A stretch of 64,000 bases of DNA from Mucilaginibacter celer (GTDB taxonomy: Bacteria; Bacteroidota; Bacteroidia; Sphingobacteriales; Sphingobacteriaceae): positions 5,456,001-5,520,000 of the forward strand of contig NZ_CP032869.1 of NCBI RefSeq assembly GCF_003576455.2, given 5' to 3'. The notes under the pieces were generated by a model. It was not told the DNA's origin. It ran no database searches and saw only the letters and a program-made list of their open reading frames with translations. The number at the start of each line of letters is the position of its first letter. Position 1 is the stretch's first letter. The position numbers and the translations under genes are program-made. Positions 38,877 to 47,966 of this stretch are shown piece by piece.

Positions 38877-40724
38877 ATGAAAATTAAACTATTCATATTA
38901 ACGCTGTTGTTGTTTTGCTCAAGCCTGGCTTTCGCACAGGTAAAGTTTACGGCATCGGCAGATAGAACTACCATAGGCACGGGCGAGATTTTTGAAATTA
39001 CCTTCTCTATCAATGCCAATGGCGAACGCTTCGCGCCTCCAGCTTTCGCCGGTTTCCAGGTGGTTGCAGGGCCTAATGTATCCAACAGCGTATCCATGAT
39101 AAACGGGGTAACTTCGGTAAGCATGGCTTATGGCTACGATCTGATGGCTACTAAAGAGGGCGAATTTACTATAGGTCCGGCTACTATTATGGCGGGCGGC
39201 AGGCCTTATAGTACAACTCCTATCAAAATAAGGGTTGTGAAAGGTTCGGCCGGCAGCGGTAACGGCCCTCAGGGTAATAGCCGCCAGCAACAACAACAGC
39301 AGCAGCAATTCAATGCTCCGGACGAAAGCAATATTCAACGCGGCAGGGTTAGAGACATTTCAAAATCACTTTTTTTGCGTACTTCGGTTGATAAATCAAC
39401 GGTATACTTAGGCCAGCAAATAGTAATGAACCTGAGGCTTTATACCCGGGTGTCAATTGTTAACGGCGAACCTGAAAAAATTCCGGATCTGAATAGTTTT
39501 TACAGCCAGGATATTAAAAACAATAACCCCAATGCGCAATGGCGTACCGAAGTTTTAAACGGCGTAAGGTATAACGTAACCGATATCAAGAAAACCATCC
39601 TGTTCCCCCAGCATGAGGGCAATATCACTATCGAGCCTGCCATCATGAACTTTGTGATCAGGCAACAGGCCGCATCATCATCCGGCGATCCTTTCGATGC
39701 TTTTTTTGGGGGATATGAAGATGTAAAATACCGCGTTAAAGGTACCCCGGTGGTTATCCACGTAAAACCATTGCCACTGGCAGGTAAACCGGTCGATTTT
39801 AGCGGCGCGGTAGGCAAATTTAATATCTCGGCCTCGCTTGATAAAAATGAGATCAAGGCCAATGACGCCATCAATTATCAACTGAAAGTTAGCGGTACCG
39901 GCAACTTGAAATTATTAAAGCCGATAAGCCCCAACTTCCCGCCCGATTTTGAAAAGTACGATCCCAAGGTAACCGATACCATCGTCGAAAACGAAAGCGG
40001 CTCATCGGGCAGCAGAAGATATACTTATTTACTAATCCCAAGACACCAGGGCGATTATACTATTGATCCGGTGAAGTTCTCGTATTTCAACCCGGCTACC
40101 GGCAAGTATGTGACTTTAACAACCCGGGCCTTCCCGGTTAAAGTAGCCAAAGGCACAGGCGATAACAGTAACGTTACGGCTTTCTCCAGCGCAGGCAAAC
40201 AGGATGTTAAAGTACTGAGCAATGATATACGCTACATTAAAACCGAAAATGAATTAAACGAAGTAGGCAGCGATTTTTATGACTCGGGCCTGTATTATTT
40301 CCTGTTAATTTTAGGTCCGCTGGGATTTGCCGGAGCATTGGTTTACGGCAAATGGCGCGATAAAAACAATGCCGATGTGGTGGGTACCAAAAGCCGCAAG
40401 GCGGGCAGGGTGGCTGCCAAACATTTGGCTGTAGCCAAACAACGCCTGGCCGCTAACGATAATAAAGCCTTTTACGAAGATCTGTTCCGCGGATTGTATG
40501 GTTACTTAAGCGATAAGTTGAATATCCCCTATGCCGACCTGAACCGTGAAAAAATTGGCGATGAACTGAAAGCCCGTTCGCTTGATGAAAGCCTCATTAA
40601 CGAGATGCTGGATACCCTGGATATGTGCGAGATGGCACGTTACGCGCCGGTATCGGGCATTACCGGTCAGCAGGTATTTGATAAGGCCCAAACCATGATC
40701 AATAACATTGAAAGTAAAATATAA
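38877..40724 (+). CDS. batD: BatD-like oxygen-tolerance protein
   Basis: A 615-residue protein with a signal peptide (LTLLLFCSSLAFAQ), a series of Ig-like beta domains (VKFTASADRTTIGTGEIFEI; SLFLRTSVDKSTVYLGQQIV; FNISASLDKNEIKANDAINY) and one membrane helix near residue 480 (YYFLLILGPLGFAGALVYG), with a cytoplasmic tail of about 130 residues. This matches the BatD family (oxygen tolerance). A Gln run sits near residue 140. The stop is 1 bp from the batE start. Confidence 0.88.
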   Translation: MKIKLFILTLLLFCSSLAFAQVKFTASADRTTIGTGEIFEITFSINANGERFAPPAFAGFQVVAGPNVSNSVSMINGVTSVSMAYGYDLMATKEGEFTIGPATIMAGGRPYSTTPIKIRVVKGSAGSGNGPQGNSRQQQQQQQQFNAPDESNIQRGRVRDISKSLFLRTSVDKSTVYLGQQIVMNLRLYTRVSIVNGEPEKIPDLNSFYSQDIKNNNPNAQWRTEVLNGVRYNVTDIKKTILFPQHEGNITIEPAIMNFVIRQQAASSSGDPFDAFFGGYEDVKYRVKGTPVVIHVKPLPLAGKPVDFSGAVGKFNISASLDKNEIKANDAINYQLKVSGTGNLKLLKPISPNFPPDFEKYDPKVTDTIVENESGSSGSRRYTYLLIPRHQGDYTIDPVKFSYFNPATGKYVTLTTRAFPVKVAKGTGDNSNVTAFSSAGKQDVKVLSNDIRYIKTENELNEVGSDFYDSGLYYFLLILGPLGFAGALVYGKWRDKNNADVVGTKSRKAGRVAAKHLAVAKQRLAANDNKAFYEDLFRGLYGYLSDKLNIPYADLNREKIGDELKARSLDESLINEMLDTLDMCEMARYAPVSGITGQQVFDKAQTMINNIESKI

Positions 40725-40725
40725 C

Positions 40726-41487
40726 ATGCTAAAACGCATTATATACCTGTTCATGATTGTAGCCATGCCGCTGTTGGCGTTTGGCGACGTGACTGTGAAC
40801 GCCCAATTAAAAAAAGGGAACGAACAATACGCTAAAGGCCAATACAAGGAGGCTATCGCCACCTATCAAAAAATAGCAGATGATGGCCACATGTCGGCCC
40901 TGGTTTATTTTAACCTCGGCAACGCTTATTTTAAAAATAACGACGTACCATCGGCTTTACTCTATTACGAAAAAGCTCATAAATTATCGCCTGGCGATGA
41001 GGACATTAATTTTAATATCCAGTTTGCCAATCAAAAAACTACCGATAAGGTTGAGGCCCCTACCGAGTTTTTTATCACCCGCTGGTGGCATTCGTTTATC
41101 CTGCGTTTTTCATTAACTACGCTGGCTGTTATAAGCGTATTGTTGATGATAACGGGATTTGCCTTGCTGGTAGTTTACCGCTTCACTAATTCGGTTGGGG
41201 TTAAAAAAGCTTCGTTTTACGCCGCTTTGCTTATTATATTTTTAGGTTTAGGCAGCATGTTTACCGCCGACAGGCAGCAACAATATTTTGATGGCCATCA
41301 TGGCGCTATCATCTTCAGCAATTCGGTAAACGTAAAAAGCGCACCCACACCAACGGCAAAAAACCTGTTCCTGATTCATGATGGTACCAAGGTTGATGTA
41401 CTGGATAATAACAACGGCTGGATGAGGGTAAAATTGGCCAACGGCAGCGAAGGTTGGATCAATGCTTCCGATGCGAGGGAGATTTGA
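40726..41487 (+). CDS. batE: BatE-like TPR/SH3 membrane protein
   Basis: A 253-residue protein. A signal peptide (ending LLAFGD) is followed by two TPR units (GNEQYAKGQYKEAIATYQKI; LGNAYFKNNDVPSALLYYEK), two membrane helices (about 125-150 and 162-178) and a C-terminal bacterial SH3 domain (SVNVKSAPTPTAKNLFLIHD, then GWMRVKLANGSEGWI). This domain order is that of BatE. ATG 40726 is chosen over 40708 because it begins the signal peptide and follows the batD stop. It ends the operon; no clear terminator is seen. Confidence 0.87.
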   Translation: MLKRIIYLFMIVAMPLLAFGDVTVNAQLKKGNEQYAKGQYKEAIATYQKIADDGHMSALVYFNLGNAYFKNNDVPSALLYYEKAHKLSPGDEDINFNIQFANQKTTDKVEAPTEFFITRWWHSFILRFSLTTLAVISVLLMITGFALLVVYRFTNSVGVKKASFYAALLIIFLGLGSMFTADRQQQYFDGHHGAIIFSNSVNVKSAPTPTAKNLFLIHDGTKVDVLDNNNGWMRVKLANGSEGWINASDAREI

Positions 41488-41724
41488 TTTGGAGTTTGGG
41501 TTTGAGGTGAAAGGGTAAAGGTAAAAGGCGAAAGGTTTTTTAGTTATTTTTTCAATTTTTCATTTCAAAAACATGCACGGGCATGAGTATTAGCCATGAG
41601 GAGCAATCTTATAATGCCATACTTAAGTATATTTCTTGTTCGGTACCATCTCCGGCACCCTCTTCTGCGTAATTATATGCTATTTCCCTTTTTATTCGAG
41701 AAAAGATGTGCCCCCGGTAGCTTT

Positions 41725-42297
41725 TTACGAATGATATAACCTGCTCAAAGTCTCGCGGGATACACCCAAATACGCCGCAATTAAATGTTTAGGCACCATA
41801 TTATACAGAGCAGGGTACAAGGTCATTAACTCTTCATAACGTTTTTTGGCATCGTTATTCATAAACGATAAAAGCCGTTTTTGAGAAGCTACGAAGCCCT
41901 TGTTGGTACGCCATCTGAAAAAATGCTCAACCGGGTGCAGCTCGTTGCAAAGCTTTTCCCTATCGGCGTTGGAGATGGACAGCACTTCGGCATCGGTAAT
42001 ACAATCCAGGTTGATGGTAGCGCGTGTTTGGTTGTAAAGCGCATTATAATCGGATGCCCACCAGGTAGGCATGGCAAACTGCAGGATGTACATTTTTACA
42101 TCATCGTTAATAAAAAACGATTTCAGGCAGCCCGATAACACAAAATACTCGTGATCTACTTTATCGCCCTCGCTAATGATGGCTTGCCCTTTTTTATACG
42201 ATTGTTGCTTGAAATGAGAGGCTACGTAAGCAAACTGCTCATCAGTCAGGCTAATGGTTTTGGCGAGGTGCTGTTTGAGGATTTCTTCAGCTTGCAT
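41725..42297 (-). CDS. Crp/Fnr family transcriptional regulator
   Basis: A 190-residue regulator. The cyclic-nucleotide-binding-like beta-barrel covers residues ~20-110 (QSYKKGQAIISEGDKVDHEY, FVLSGCLKSFF). It lacks the PRAARS-type phosphate cassette of CRP, so cAMP binding is doubtful. A C-terminal HTH is present (VPKHLIAAYLGVSRETLSR), with the recognition helix ending RETLSR. There is no Fe-S cysteine cluster. It belongs to the common Bacteroidetes group with no known ligand. It is a single gene, and its targets are unknown. Confidence 0.88.
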   Translation of the reverse strand: MQAEEILKQHLAKTISLTDEQFAYVASHFKQQSYKKGQAIISEGDKVDHEYFVLSGCLKSFFINDDVKMYILQFAMPTWWASDYNALYNQTRATINLDCITDAEVLSISNADREKLCNELHPVEHFFRWRTNKGFVASQKRLLSFMNNDAKKRYEELMTLYPALYNMVPKHLIAAYLGVSRETLSRLYHS

Positions 42298-42379
42298 ATT
42301 AAAGATTGTCTGAACCGGAATTTATTGAATTAAGGAATTAACAGAATGAAAAGCAAATTCGAAAAATTCTTTAATTCCC

Positions 42380-42503
42380 CCAAATTCAGTTCGGACAAAA
42401 ATCAGCGCAATCAACGTAATCACCCCAATCAACGGTCTAAATCGGTGTAATCAAAAAATAATCGGTGTAATCCCCAAAATAAAAATCAACATAATCCCCC
42501 CAA
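42380..42503. repeat. Short degenerate direct repeats (AATCrryGTAATC type)
   Basis: Units such as AATCAACGTAATC, AATCGGTGTAATC (twice) and AATCAACATAATC recur five or six times within about 120 bp. They lie between two minus-strand genes and have no coding capacity. Confidence 0.65.
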
Positions 42504-43193
42504 TTAACGGTCAAACGCCTCCAGATACTTATCAATATAAAACTGCTTACTTTTAGTTTTATACTGCATAATAAAACGCGGATGCTCCAATGCTATAATC
42601 TCGCCAAAAAAGCGGTATTCATCATTCAGCTTCTTTAAAAAAGTTTCGTTTTTACCAGTGCCGAAGCAAAAGCATTTATCGGTATTAATACCAAGGGCAA
42701 TCTGCTTCCGGATATTTTCTATCATGAAATGATAAACAGCTTTGGTTAGTTCTTTACTGTCGTAATAGTTGTAATTCTTCTCCCGGCCTTTCTCATCAAT
42801 ACTGATAAAACCCAGCGGGCAGGGCGAATTGATGTAGATCTTGTTATAAAAAGCTTCCGCGCCGCCATAGGCGTTAATCACTTCATACACAAAAACTGAT
42901 GAAGGCTCGTGCGAGAGTTTCCCCTCGTAGGGGACATGGCATTCGGACATTAATCGTTTAGGATCGGTAAAAGGAATGCCGGTTAGCCCACCTCCAAACC
43001 TGCCGGGGTTAATGCCCAGGATGATATGGCGCTGGTTGTTATCGTTATAATATTTATGATAAAAAGCATCAACAATACGCATGGTTTGCGGATGCTCTTT
43101 AAAAGGGTTAAGGATGCGGATGCCGGGCGGTAGCGGGTCACCGGTGTAGGTGAGTTGCTCATTAAATTGGATAACCCTGTCTGCAAATGTCAT
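42504..43193 (-). CDS. SMUG2-type uracil-DNA glycosylase family protein
   Basis: A 229-residue DNA-repair enzyme of the UDG superfamily. The active-site motif is ILGINPGRFGGGLTGIPFTD (motif 1, with the Asn that activates water), followed by a motif with INSPCPLGFI, and motif 2-like ALEHPRFIMQY with the conserved His. This pattern marks the SMUG2 family, which removes uracil and related damaged bases. No Fe-S cluster cysteines are seen. The 15-bp gap to the AraC gene upstream suggests co-transcription. Confidence 0.85.
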   Translation of the reverse strand: MTFADRVIQFNEQLTYTGDPLPPGIRILNPFKEHPQTMRIVDAFYHKYYNDNNQRHIILGINPGRFGGGLTGIPFTDPKRLMSECHVPYEGKLSHEPSSVFVYEVINAYGGAEAFYNKIYINSPCPLGFISIDEKGREKNYNYYDSKELTKAVYHFMIENIRKQIALGINTDKCFCFGTGKNETFLKKLNDEYRFFGEIIALEHPRFIMQYKTKSKQFYIDKYLEAFDR

Positions 43194-43208
43194 AAACCAA
43201 ATGTAGGG

Positions 43209-44099
43209 TTAGTTAACCAATTGTTTTTTAAACTGGTTCGGGCTTAATCCTGTTTCTTTTTTAAACAAGCGCGAAAAATACGGCAGGTTTTCAAAGCCTA
43301 AGGTATAGGCAATTTCAGATACGCTTTGGTCTTCGCCTTTCAGCTTGTTTTTTGCCTCGCTAATAAGATAAATGTGGATCAGCTCCATAGCGGTTTTGCC
43401 GGTTTCCTGTTTCAGCATATCGCTCAGGTAACGGGCCGAGATATTCAGGTCATACGCCATCGTGGCTACCGTTGGCAAGCCTTTGGTTTGCAGTAATCCT
43501 TTATCAAAATAAGCGGATAATGCCTTGTTGAATTTAGATACGGTTTTGCCCGATAGCTCGGTGCGGTTAATGAACTGGCGTTTGTAAAAACGCTGCGAGT
43601 ATTTCAACACCGAATCGATATGGGTAAGGATGATATCGCGGCTGTACTCGTCCATATTACCGTTCAGTTCGGCCTCTATCTTGTCATGCAGCTCCCAGAT
43701 GATCTGTTCTTCGCGGGGTGAGAGGTGCAGGGCTTCATTGGTTTCGTATTCAAAAAAGCCATATTTTTTTATCTCGTCGTGCAGGGCATGGCCGTTCAGA
43801 AAATCTTCGTGAAAAAAGATATTAAAACCGGCTTCCTCCAGCTCAATCTCCCTGAACTGAATTACCTGCCTTGGCTTTACAAACATGAGCGACCCGTTTT
43901 CATGATCGTATTTGGTACGACCGTAACTTATAGTGCCCGATTTAAGTTTTTTAAATGCGATCATGTAAAAGTCGCCCGTAAGCTCCCTTTCGGCAAGGTC
44001 GCAGGTACCGCGGCAAGGCACAACGGCTACCATTGGATTTTCAGGTAGCGGAAAACCGTACCTTTTAAAAAGGCTGGGAAGATTGCTATAATGGATCAT
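43209..44099 (-). CDS. AraC family transcriptional regulator
   Basis: A 296-residue regulator. The N-terminal ~170 residues are a cupin-like ligand-binding domain. The C-terminal ~100 residues hold two HTH motifs (VATMAYDLNISARYLSDMLK, VSEIAYTLGFENLPYFSRLF), ending GLSPNQFKKQ. The ATG at 44099 gives the usual N-terminus; 44120 would add MFLFLHI. It lies next to a short-chain dehydrogenase on the same strand (44176), an arrangement often seen when AraC proteins control oxidoreductases. The effector is unknown. Confidence 0.9.
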   Translation of the reverse strand: MIHYSNLPSLFKRYGFPLPENPMVAVVPCRGTCDLAERELTGDFYMIAFKKLKSGTISYGRTKYDHENGSLMFVKPRQVIQFREIELEEAGFNIFFHEDFLNGHALHDEIKKYGFFEYETNEALHLSPREEQIIWELHDKIEAELNGNMDEYSRDIILTHIDSVLKYSQRFYKRQFINRTELSGKTVSKFNKALSAYFDKGLLQTKGLPTVATMAYDLNISARYLSDMLKQETGKTAMELIHIYLISEAKNKLKGEDQSVSEIAYTLGFENLPYFSRLFKKETGLSPNQFKKQLVN

Positions 44100-44175
44100 A
44101 ATATGTAAAAATAAGAACAAGATCCATACAGAAAACAGTATGGACCTTGCAGGTAGTTTATTTACGTTGAAATGA

Positions 44176-44994
44176 TTAGTGCCCGTGTGCAGCTACCGAA
44201 ACATCATTCCATTCATCCCACTCGGCTGCGCGGCCTGCGTAAACCTGTTTAACCCATTGGTAACCGATTTTACCAAGGAACAAACGCAATGGTGGGTTTT
44301 CGCTGTCGATCAGTTTCAGGATAGCATCGGTAGTTGCTTCCGGTTTGCCAAAGAAATCGGCGGTAAAACTGGCCTGTTGTTTGGCTTTCATCTCATCATA
44401 TTGCGGCAAAGCTACCGAGTGTACAGCCGAAGCACTTCCCCAATCGGTAGAAAAACCGTTTGGCTCAACGATAGAAACTTTAATGCCGAAACCTTTTACT
44501 TCGGCAGCAAGGGTTTCGCTCAAACCTTCAACCGCGAATTTCGAGGCGTTATATATGCTTAAAATAGGTGCGGCAACCAAACCCAATACGCTTGATACCT
44601 GGATAATATGGCCCTGGCCTTGCTCACGCATTACCGGTATGGCAGCCTGAGTTAGCCATAGCAAACCGAAAAAGTTGGTTTCCATCTGGTCGCGGGCCTC
44701 TTTTTCAGATGTTTCTTCAACACTGCCGAATAAGCCGTAGCCGGCATTGTTAATCAGCACATCGATACTGCCGAAATGTGCTTTGGCCTGTTGTATGGCA
44801 GCGAAATCTGCATCGCGGTCGTTCACGTCCAGTTGCAGCGCTAAAATACTGTCGCCGTATTGTTTAGTAAGGTCATTAAGCGTGCTGATATCGCGTGCTG
44901 TTGCTACTACTTTATCGCCACGTTTTAAAAATGCTTCTGCCCAGATCTTTCCGAACCCGCGGGAAGCACCTGTTATAAAAATTGTTTTTGCCAT
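44176..44994 (-). CDS. Short-chain dehydrogenase/reductase (classical type)
   Basis: A 272-residue NAD(P)-dependent oxidoreductase. The cofactor motif is TGASRGFGK near the N-terminus; NNAGYG and the catalytic YNASK (with Ser upstream in QVSSVLG) are intact, so it should be active. The Arg in ATARD, after the second strand, suggests NADPH preference. The substrate is unknown. ATG 44994 is chosen because it precedes the first beta strand; 45021 would add nine residues. It lies 76 bp upstream of the AraC gene. Confidence 0.9.
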   Translation of the reverse strand: MAKTIFITGASRGFGKIWAEAFLKRGDKVVATARDISTLNDLTKQYGDSILALQLDVNDRDADFAAIQQAKAHFGSIDVLINNAGYGLFGSVEETSEKEARDQMETNFFGLLWLTQAAIPVMREQGQGHIIQVSSVLGLVAAPILSIYNASKFAVEGLSETLAAEVKGFGIKVSIVEPNGFSTDWGSASAVHSVALPQYDEMKAKQQASFTADFFGKPEATTDAILKLIDSENPPLRLFLGKIGYQWVKQVYAGRAAEWDEWNDVSVAAHGH

Positions 44995-45186
44995 TGTTGT
45001 AATGATTAATTGATATGACAAAGCTACCGCGTATTAGCCCGGCGGATTTATACAGAAGTAGGGAAGAATGATACATTTTTACATGGTTGTTGTGCTAAAA
45101 AAACAACCATTTCCGTTTTTACCAAATGTTAAGTGGATGCGGCGCTACCCGGCCGAACTTTGCTTTATCAAAAAACAAATATTGTT

Positions 45187-45930
45187 ATGAATAATCAAAG
45201 CGAAAGCAAATCAACATTAAATGGTAAAAGGGTAATTATATTAGGCGGAAGTACCGGTATAGGTTTTTCAACCGCGCAGGCCGCCGCTGCCGAAGGTGCT
45301 AAAATTGTGATAGTATCAGGTAACCAGGGCCGTATTGATAAAGCCCTAAGCCAGTTGCCCGAAGGGACGGAAGGCTATGCTGTTGACCTGGCTCACGAAG
45401 AGAATATCAAAGCATTTTTTGAGCAGGCCGGCAATTTTGATCACCTTGTATATACTGCTGCCGAAAACCTCAACCTCAATAACATTGGCGAAACCGATAT
45501 CGATGCCGCGCGTAAATTTTTAAATTTACGTTATTGGGGCGCTTATGCGGCCGTTAAATATAGCGTTCCGTTTATTAACGAAGGTGGTTCGGTTAACCTA
45601 ACCGGCGGCACAGCGGGCACCCGCCCGGCCAAAGGATGGACCATAGCCAGCAGTATTTGTGGTGCTATAGAGGGTTTGGTACGCGCCCTGGCTGTTGAAC
45701 TGGCCCCTATACGTGTTAACGCAGTGGTTCCGGGAGTTATTGATACTAATTTATGGGATAGTTTGGATTCCGCCGCTAAAGAAGGTTTGTACAACTGGGC
45801 TAAAGATACGCTGTTGCTTAACCGTGTAGGGAATGCTGAAGATGTAGCATTAGGATTTATTTACCTGATGAAACAGAGCTTTGGCACAGGCCAAAACCTG
45901 GTGATTGATGGCGGCACATTGCTGGTGTAA
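45187..45930 (+). CDS. SDR-fold protein lacking the catalytic Tyr-Lys pair
   Basis: A 247-residue SDR protein. The cofactor-binding motif is intact (GGSTGIGF), and a late SDR motif is present (RVNAVVPGVIDT). The active-site position normally reading YxxxK falls in TIASSICGAIEG, where Tyr and Lys are replaced (by Ala and Cys in my alignment). It may bind NAD(P) without classical catalysis or use other residues. Similar sequences are known in many bacteria. ATG 45187 is chosen over 45133, which has a poor N-terminus. It is divergent from the SDR at 44994. Confidence 0.8.
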   Translation: MNNQSESKSTLNGKRVIILGGSTGIGFSTAQAAAAEGAKIVIVSGNQGRIDKALSQLPEGTEGYAVDLAHEENIKAFFEQAGNFDHLVYTAAENLNLNNIGETDIDAARKFLNLRYWGAYAAVKYSVPFINEGGSVNLTGGTAGTRPAKGWTIASSICGAIEGLVRALAVELAPIRVNAVVPGVIDTNLWDSLDSAAKEGLYNWAKDTLLLNRVGNAEDVALGFIYLMKQSFGTGQNLVIDGGTLLV

Positions 45931-45983
45931 GTTGTTCGCAATCGCCCTTAGCTTTTGTATATTGGGCCGTTTATAAATAGCCA

Positions 45984-46874
45984 ATGGCCAACAAGCCCAT
46001 ATATTTTAATAAAACCCGCCTGGCCCCAACGCCGAGCGGGTTTTTGCATGTGGGCAACGTTTTATCGTTTGTTATTACTGCAACCCTCGCTCAAAAGCAC
46101 CATGCAAAAATATTGCTGCGGATAGATGATTTGGATAGAGCCCGGTTTGCTCCTGAGTATCTAAGCGATGTTTTTGATACGCTTCGGTTTTTAGAGATTC
46201 CATGGGATGTGGGCCCGGCAAATCCGGATGATTTTGAAGCCGCATTTTCCCAGGTGCACCGTATGCCACTGTACAATGCAGCGTTGGATAGGTTAAAAAA
46301 TCAAAATGCGATTTTTGCCTGCACCTGCAGCCGCAAACAACTGGCTGAAGCCGGTACTTGTAGCTGCATCGAAAAAAGCATCCCCCTTGATACGCCCGGA
46401 GCCAGTTGGCGTTTGTTAACGGATGATGCTGTGTTAAGTGTAAAAACCTATGCAGGCGAAATTATCAAAACCAGCCTGCCTGCCGAAATGCAAAACTTTA
46501 TCATCCGCAAAAAGGATGGTTTCCCGGCCTATCAGCTTACTTCGCTTATTGACGACCTGTTTTACGGGGTTGATTTTATAGTGCGGGGGGCTGATCTATG
46601 GCATTCCACACTGGCACAACTTGCATTAGCCAAAACACTTAATGAAAAAGCTTTTGAACAGGTTACATTTTATCATCACCCCCTGCTGCTTGAACCATCG
46701 GGGCAAAAACTTTCCAAATCGGCCGGTTCAGCATCGGTAAGGTTTATGAAGGTTGAAGGAAAGAGTAATACAGCAGTTTTTGAACAGATTGCAGCCTTGA
46801 TCGGCCTAAGCGGCACAATTAAAAACCGGCGGCAACTGGGCCAGCTGTTGCTTTCGCAGCAACCAGGTTATTAA
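45984..46874 (+). CDS. Glutamyl-Q tRNA(Asp) synthetase-like enzyme
   Basis: A 296-residue truncated GluRS paralogue. It has the catalytic core with PTPSGFLHVGN (HIGH-type motif, near residues 15-25) and KLSKS (KMSKS-type), but no anticodon-binding domain, as in GluQRS (YadB). GluQRS attaches glutamate to queuosine at position 34 of tRNA-Asp. Cysteines CTC and TCSC near residues 112-130 would hold zinc. ACTION on Q34 is inferred from architecture. It is a single gene 53 bp after the SDR. Confidence 0.82.
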   Translation: MANKPIYFNKTRLAPTPSGFLHVGNVLSFVITATLAQKHHAKILLRIDDLDRARFAPEYLSDVFDTLRFLEIPWDVGPANPDDFEAAFSQVHRMPLYNAALDRLKNQNAIFACTCSRKQLAEAGTCSCIEKSIPLDTPGASWRLLTDDAVLSVKTYAGEIIKTSLPAEMQNFIIRKKDGFPAYQLTSLIDDLFYGVDFIVRGADLWHSTLAQLALAKTLNEKAFEQVTFYHHPLLLEPSGQKLSKSAGSASVRFMKVEGKSNTAVFEQIAALIGLSGTIKNRRQLGQLLLSQQPGY

Positions 46875-47064
46875 CAGGTGTTTATAATGTGCTTATTTAA
46901 TATGAATCGGTGTTAAACCTCATGTGGCTATTATCGTAATATATTGTAATGAAAATGTAAATTTCTTTACAAAAAGTTAAACCTTAACATACCTTTACTT
47001 TACCATGACCTAACTATCGAGACATATTGGAGAGCTACATTTGCATCAACAAATAAAATTTACG

Positions 47065-47937
47065 ATGCAAGCAGCACTTTGCCACAAGCACCTGAAATTT
47101 GTGTTTTTTGTTACCCTGTCACTCATTGCCTTCACCACCCGGGCTCAACGCTCCCCTCTCCCCAAAGCTTTCGCACATAATGATTACTGGCACAACCGCC
47201 CGCTGTATGATGCGCTCGACCATGGCTTTTTAAATGTTGAGGCTGATATTTACCTGCGCGATGATGAACTGTTGGTAGCACATATCCTCCCTTCATTTCA
47301 AAAAAGAAGAACCTTAGAGCAGCTTTACCTTAAACCCCTGCTTGATTATTATAAAGGGAATAACAAGGAAATCAAATACCCGCTATCGCCCTTAACGCTG
47401 ATGATCGACATCAAATCTGACGCGGATAAAACTTACGCCAAATTGACCGAAGTACTTAAGGACTATAAATCAATCCTGTCAGGCTATGATAACGGCGTGG
47501 TTACAACCGGTAAGGTTACCATTGTTTTAACCGGTAATAAGCCTTATCAAATGATTAAAGAGCAAACACAGCGCTTTGCTTTTATTGATGAAGATTTGAT
47601 GCAGGTGCGTACTGATACCGCATCAAACGCGGTTTACCAGACAGCCAGCTGCAAATATTCAAGATTACTTAACTGGACAGGCAAAGGCCCTATGCCCGAA
47701 AACCAGAAACAGTTATTATTAGCCTACGTGGCGGTAGCTCATCACTATAAAAAACGCGTAAGGCTATGGGCTTCGCCCGAAAACAAAGAGGTTTGGCGCG
47801 CCCTGCTTGATTGCGATGTTGATTTGATCAATACAGATAAACTGGCCGAACTGCGTGATTTTTTTGCAGATAAACGTGAAGAGGAAGAACGCAGTGCCGA
47901 ACAGGTACGATACGCCAAGGTAAACAACAGTAAATAG
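47065..47937 (+). CDS. Secreted PI-PLC/GDPD-superfamily phosphodiesterase-like protein
   Basis: A 290-residue exported protein. A signal peptide (LSLIAFTTRAQ) is followed by a TIM-barrel start with AHNDYWHNRPLYDALDHGF, then EADIYLRDDELLVAHI and LMIDIKSDAD. These correspond to the catalytic His-Asn, Glu-Asp and second His of the glycerophosphodiester phosphodiesterase / PI-PLC superfamily. Substrate: probably a phosphodiester of a lipid headgroup, not proven. ATG 47065 is chosen over TTG 47041. A glycosyltransferase gene follows 29 bp downstream, suggesting a shared operon. Confidence 0.8.
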   Translation: MQAALCHKHLKFVFFVTLSLIAFTTRAQRSPLPKAFAHNDYWHNRPLYDALDHGFLNVEADIYLRDDELLVAHILPSFQKRRTLEQLYLKPLLDYYKGNNKEIKYPLSPLTLMIDIKSDADKTYAKLTEVLKDYKSILSGYDNGVVTTGKVTIVLTGNKPYQMIKEQTQRFAFIDEDLMQVRTDTASNAVYQTASCKYSRLLNWTGKGPMPENQKQLLLAYVAVAHHYKKRVRLWASPENKEVWRALLDCDVDLINTDKLAELRDFFADKREEEERSAEQVRYAKVNNSK

Positions 47938-47966
47938 TTTTTTTACATCTGCTAATCGGTAATAAA

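Noticed and set aside
47065..47937. PlcP-type phospholipase assignment
   Set aside because: PlcP is a metallophosphoesterase; the motifs here are of the GDPD/PI-PLC TIM barrel, so only the broader superfamily is claimed.
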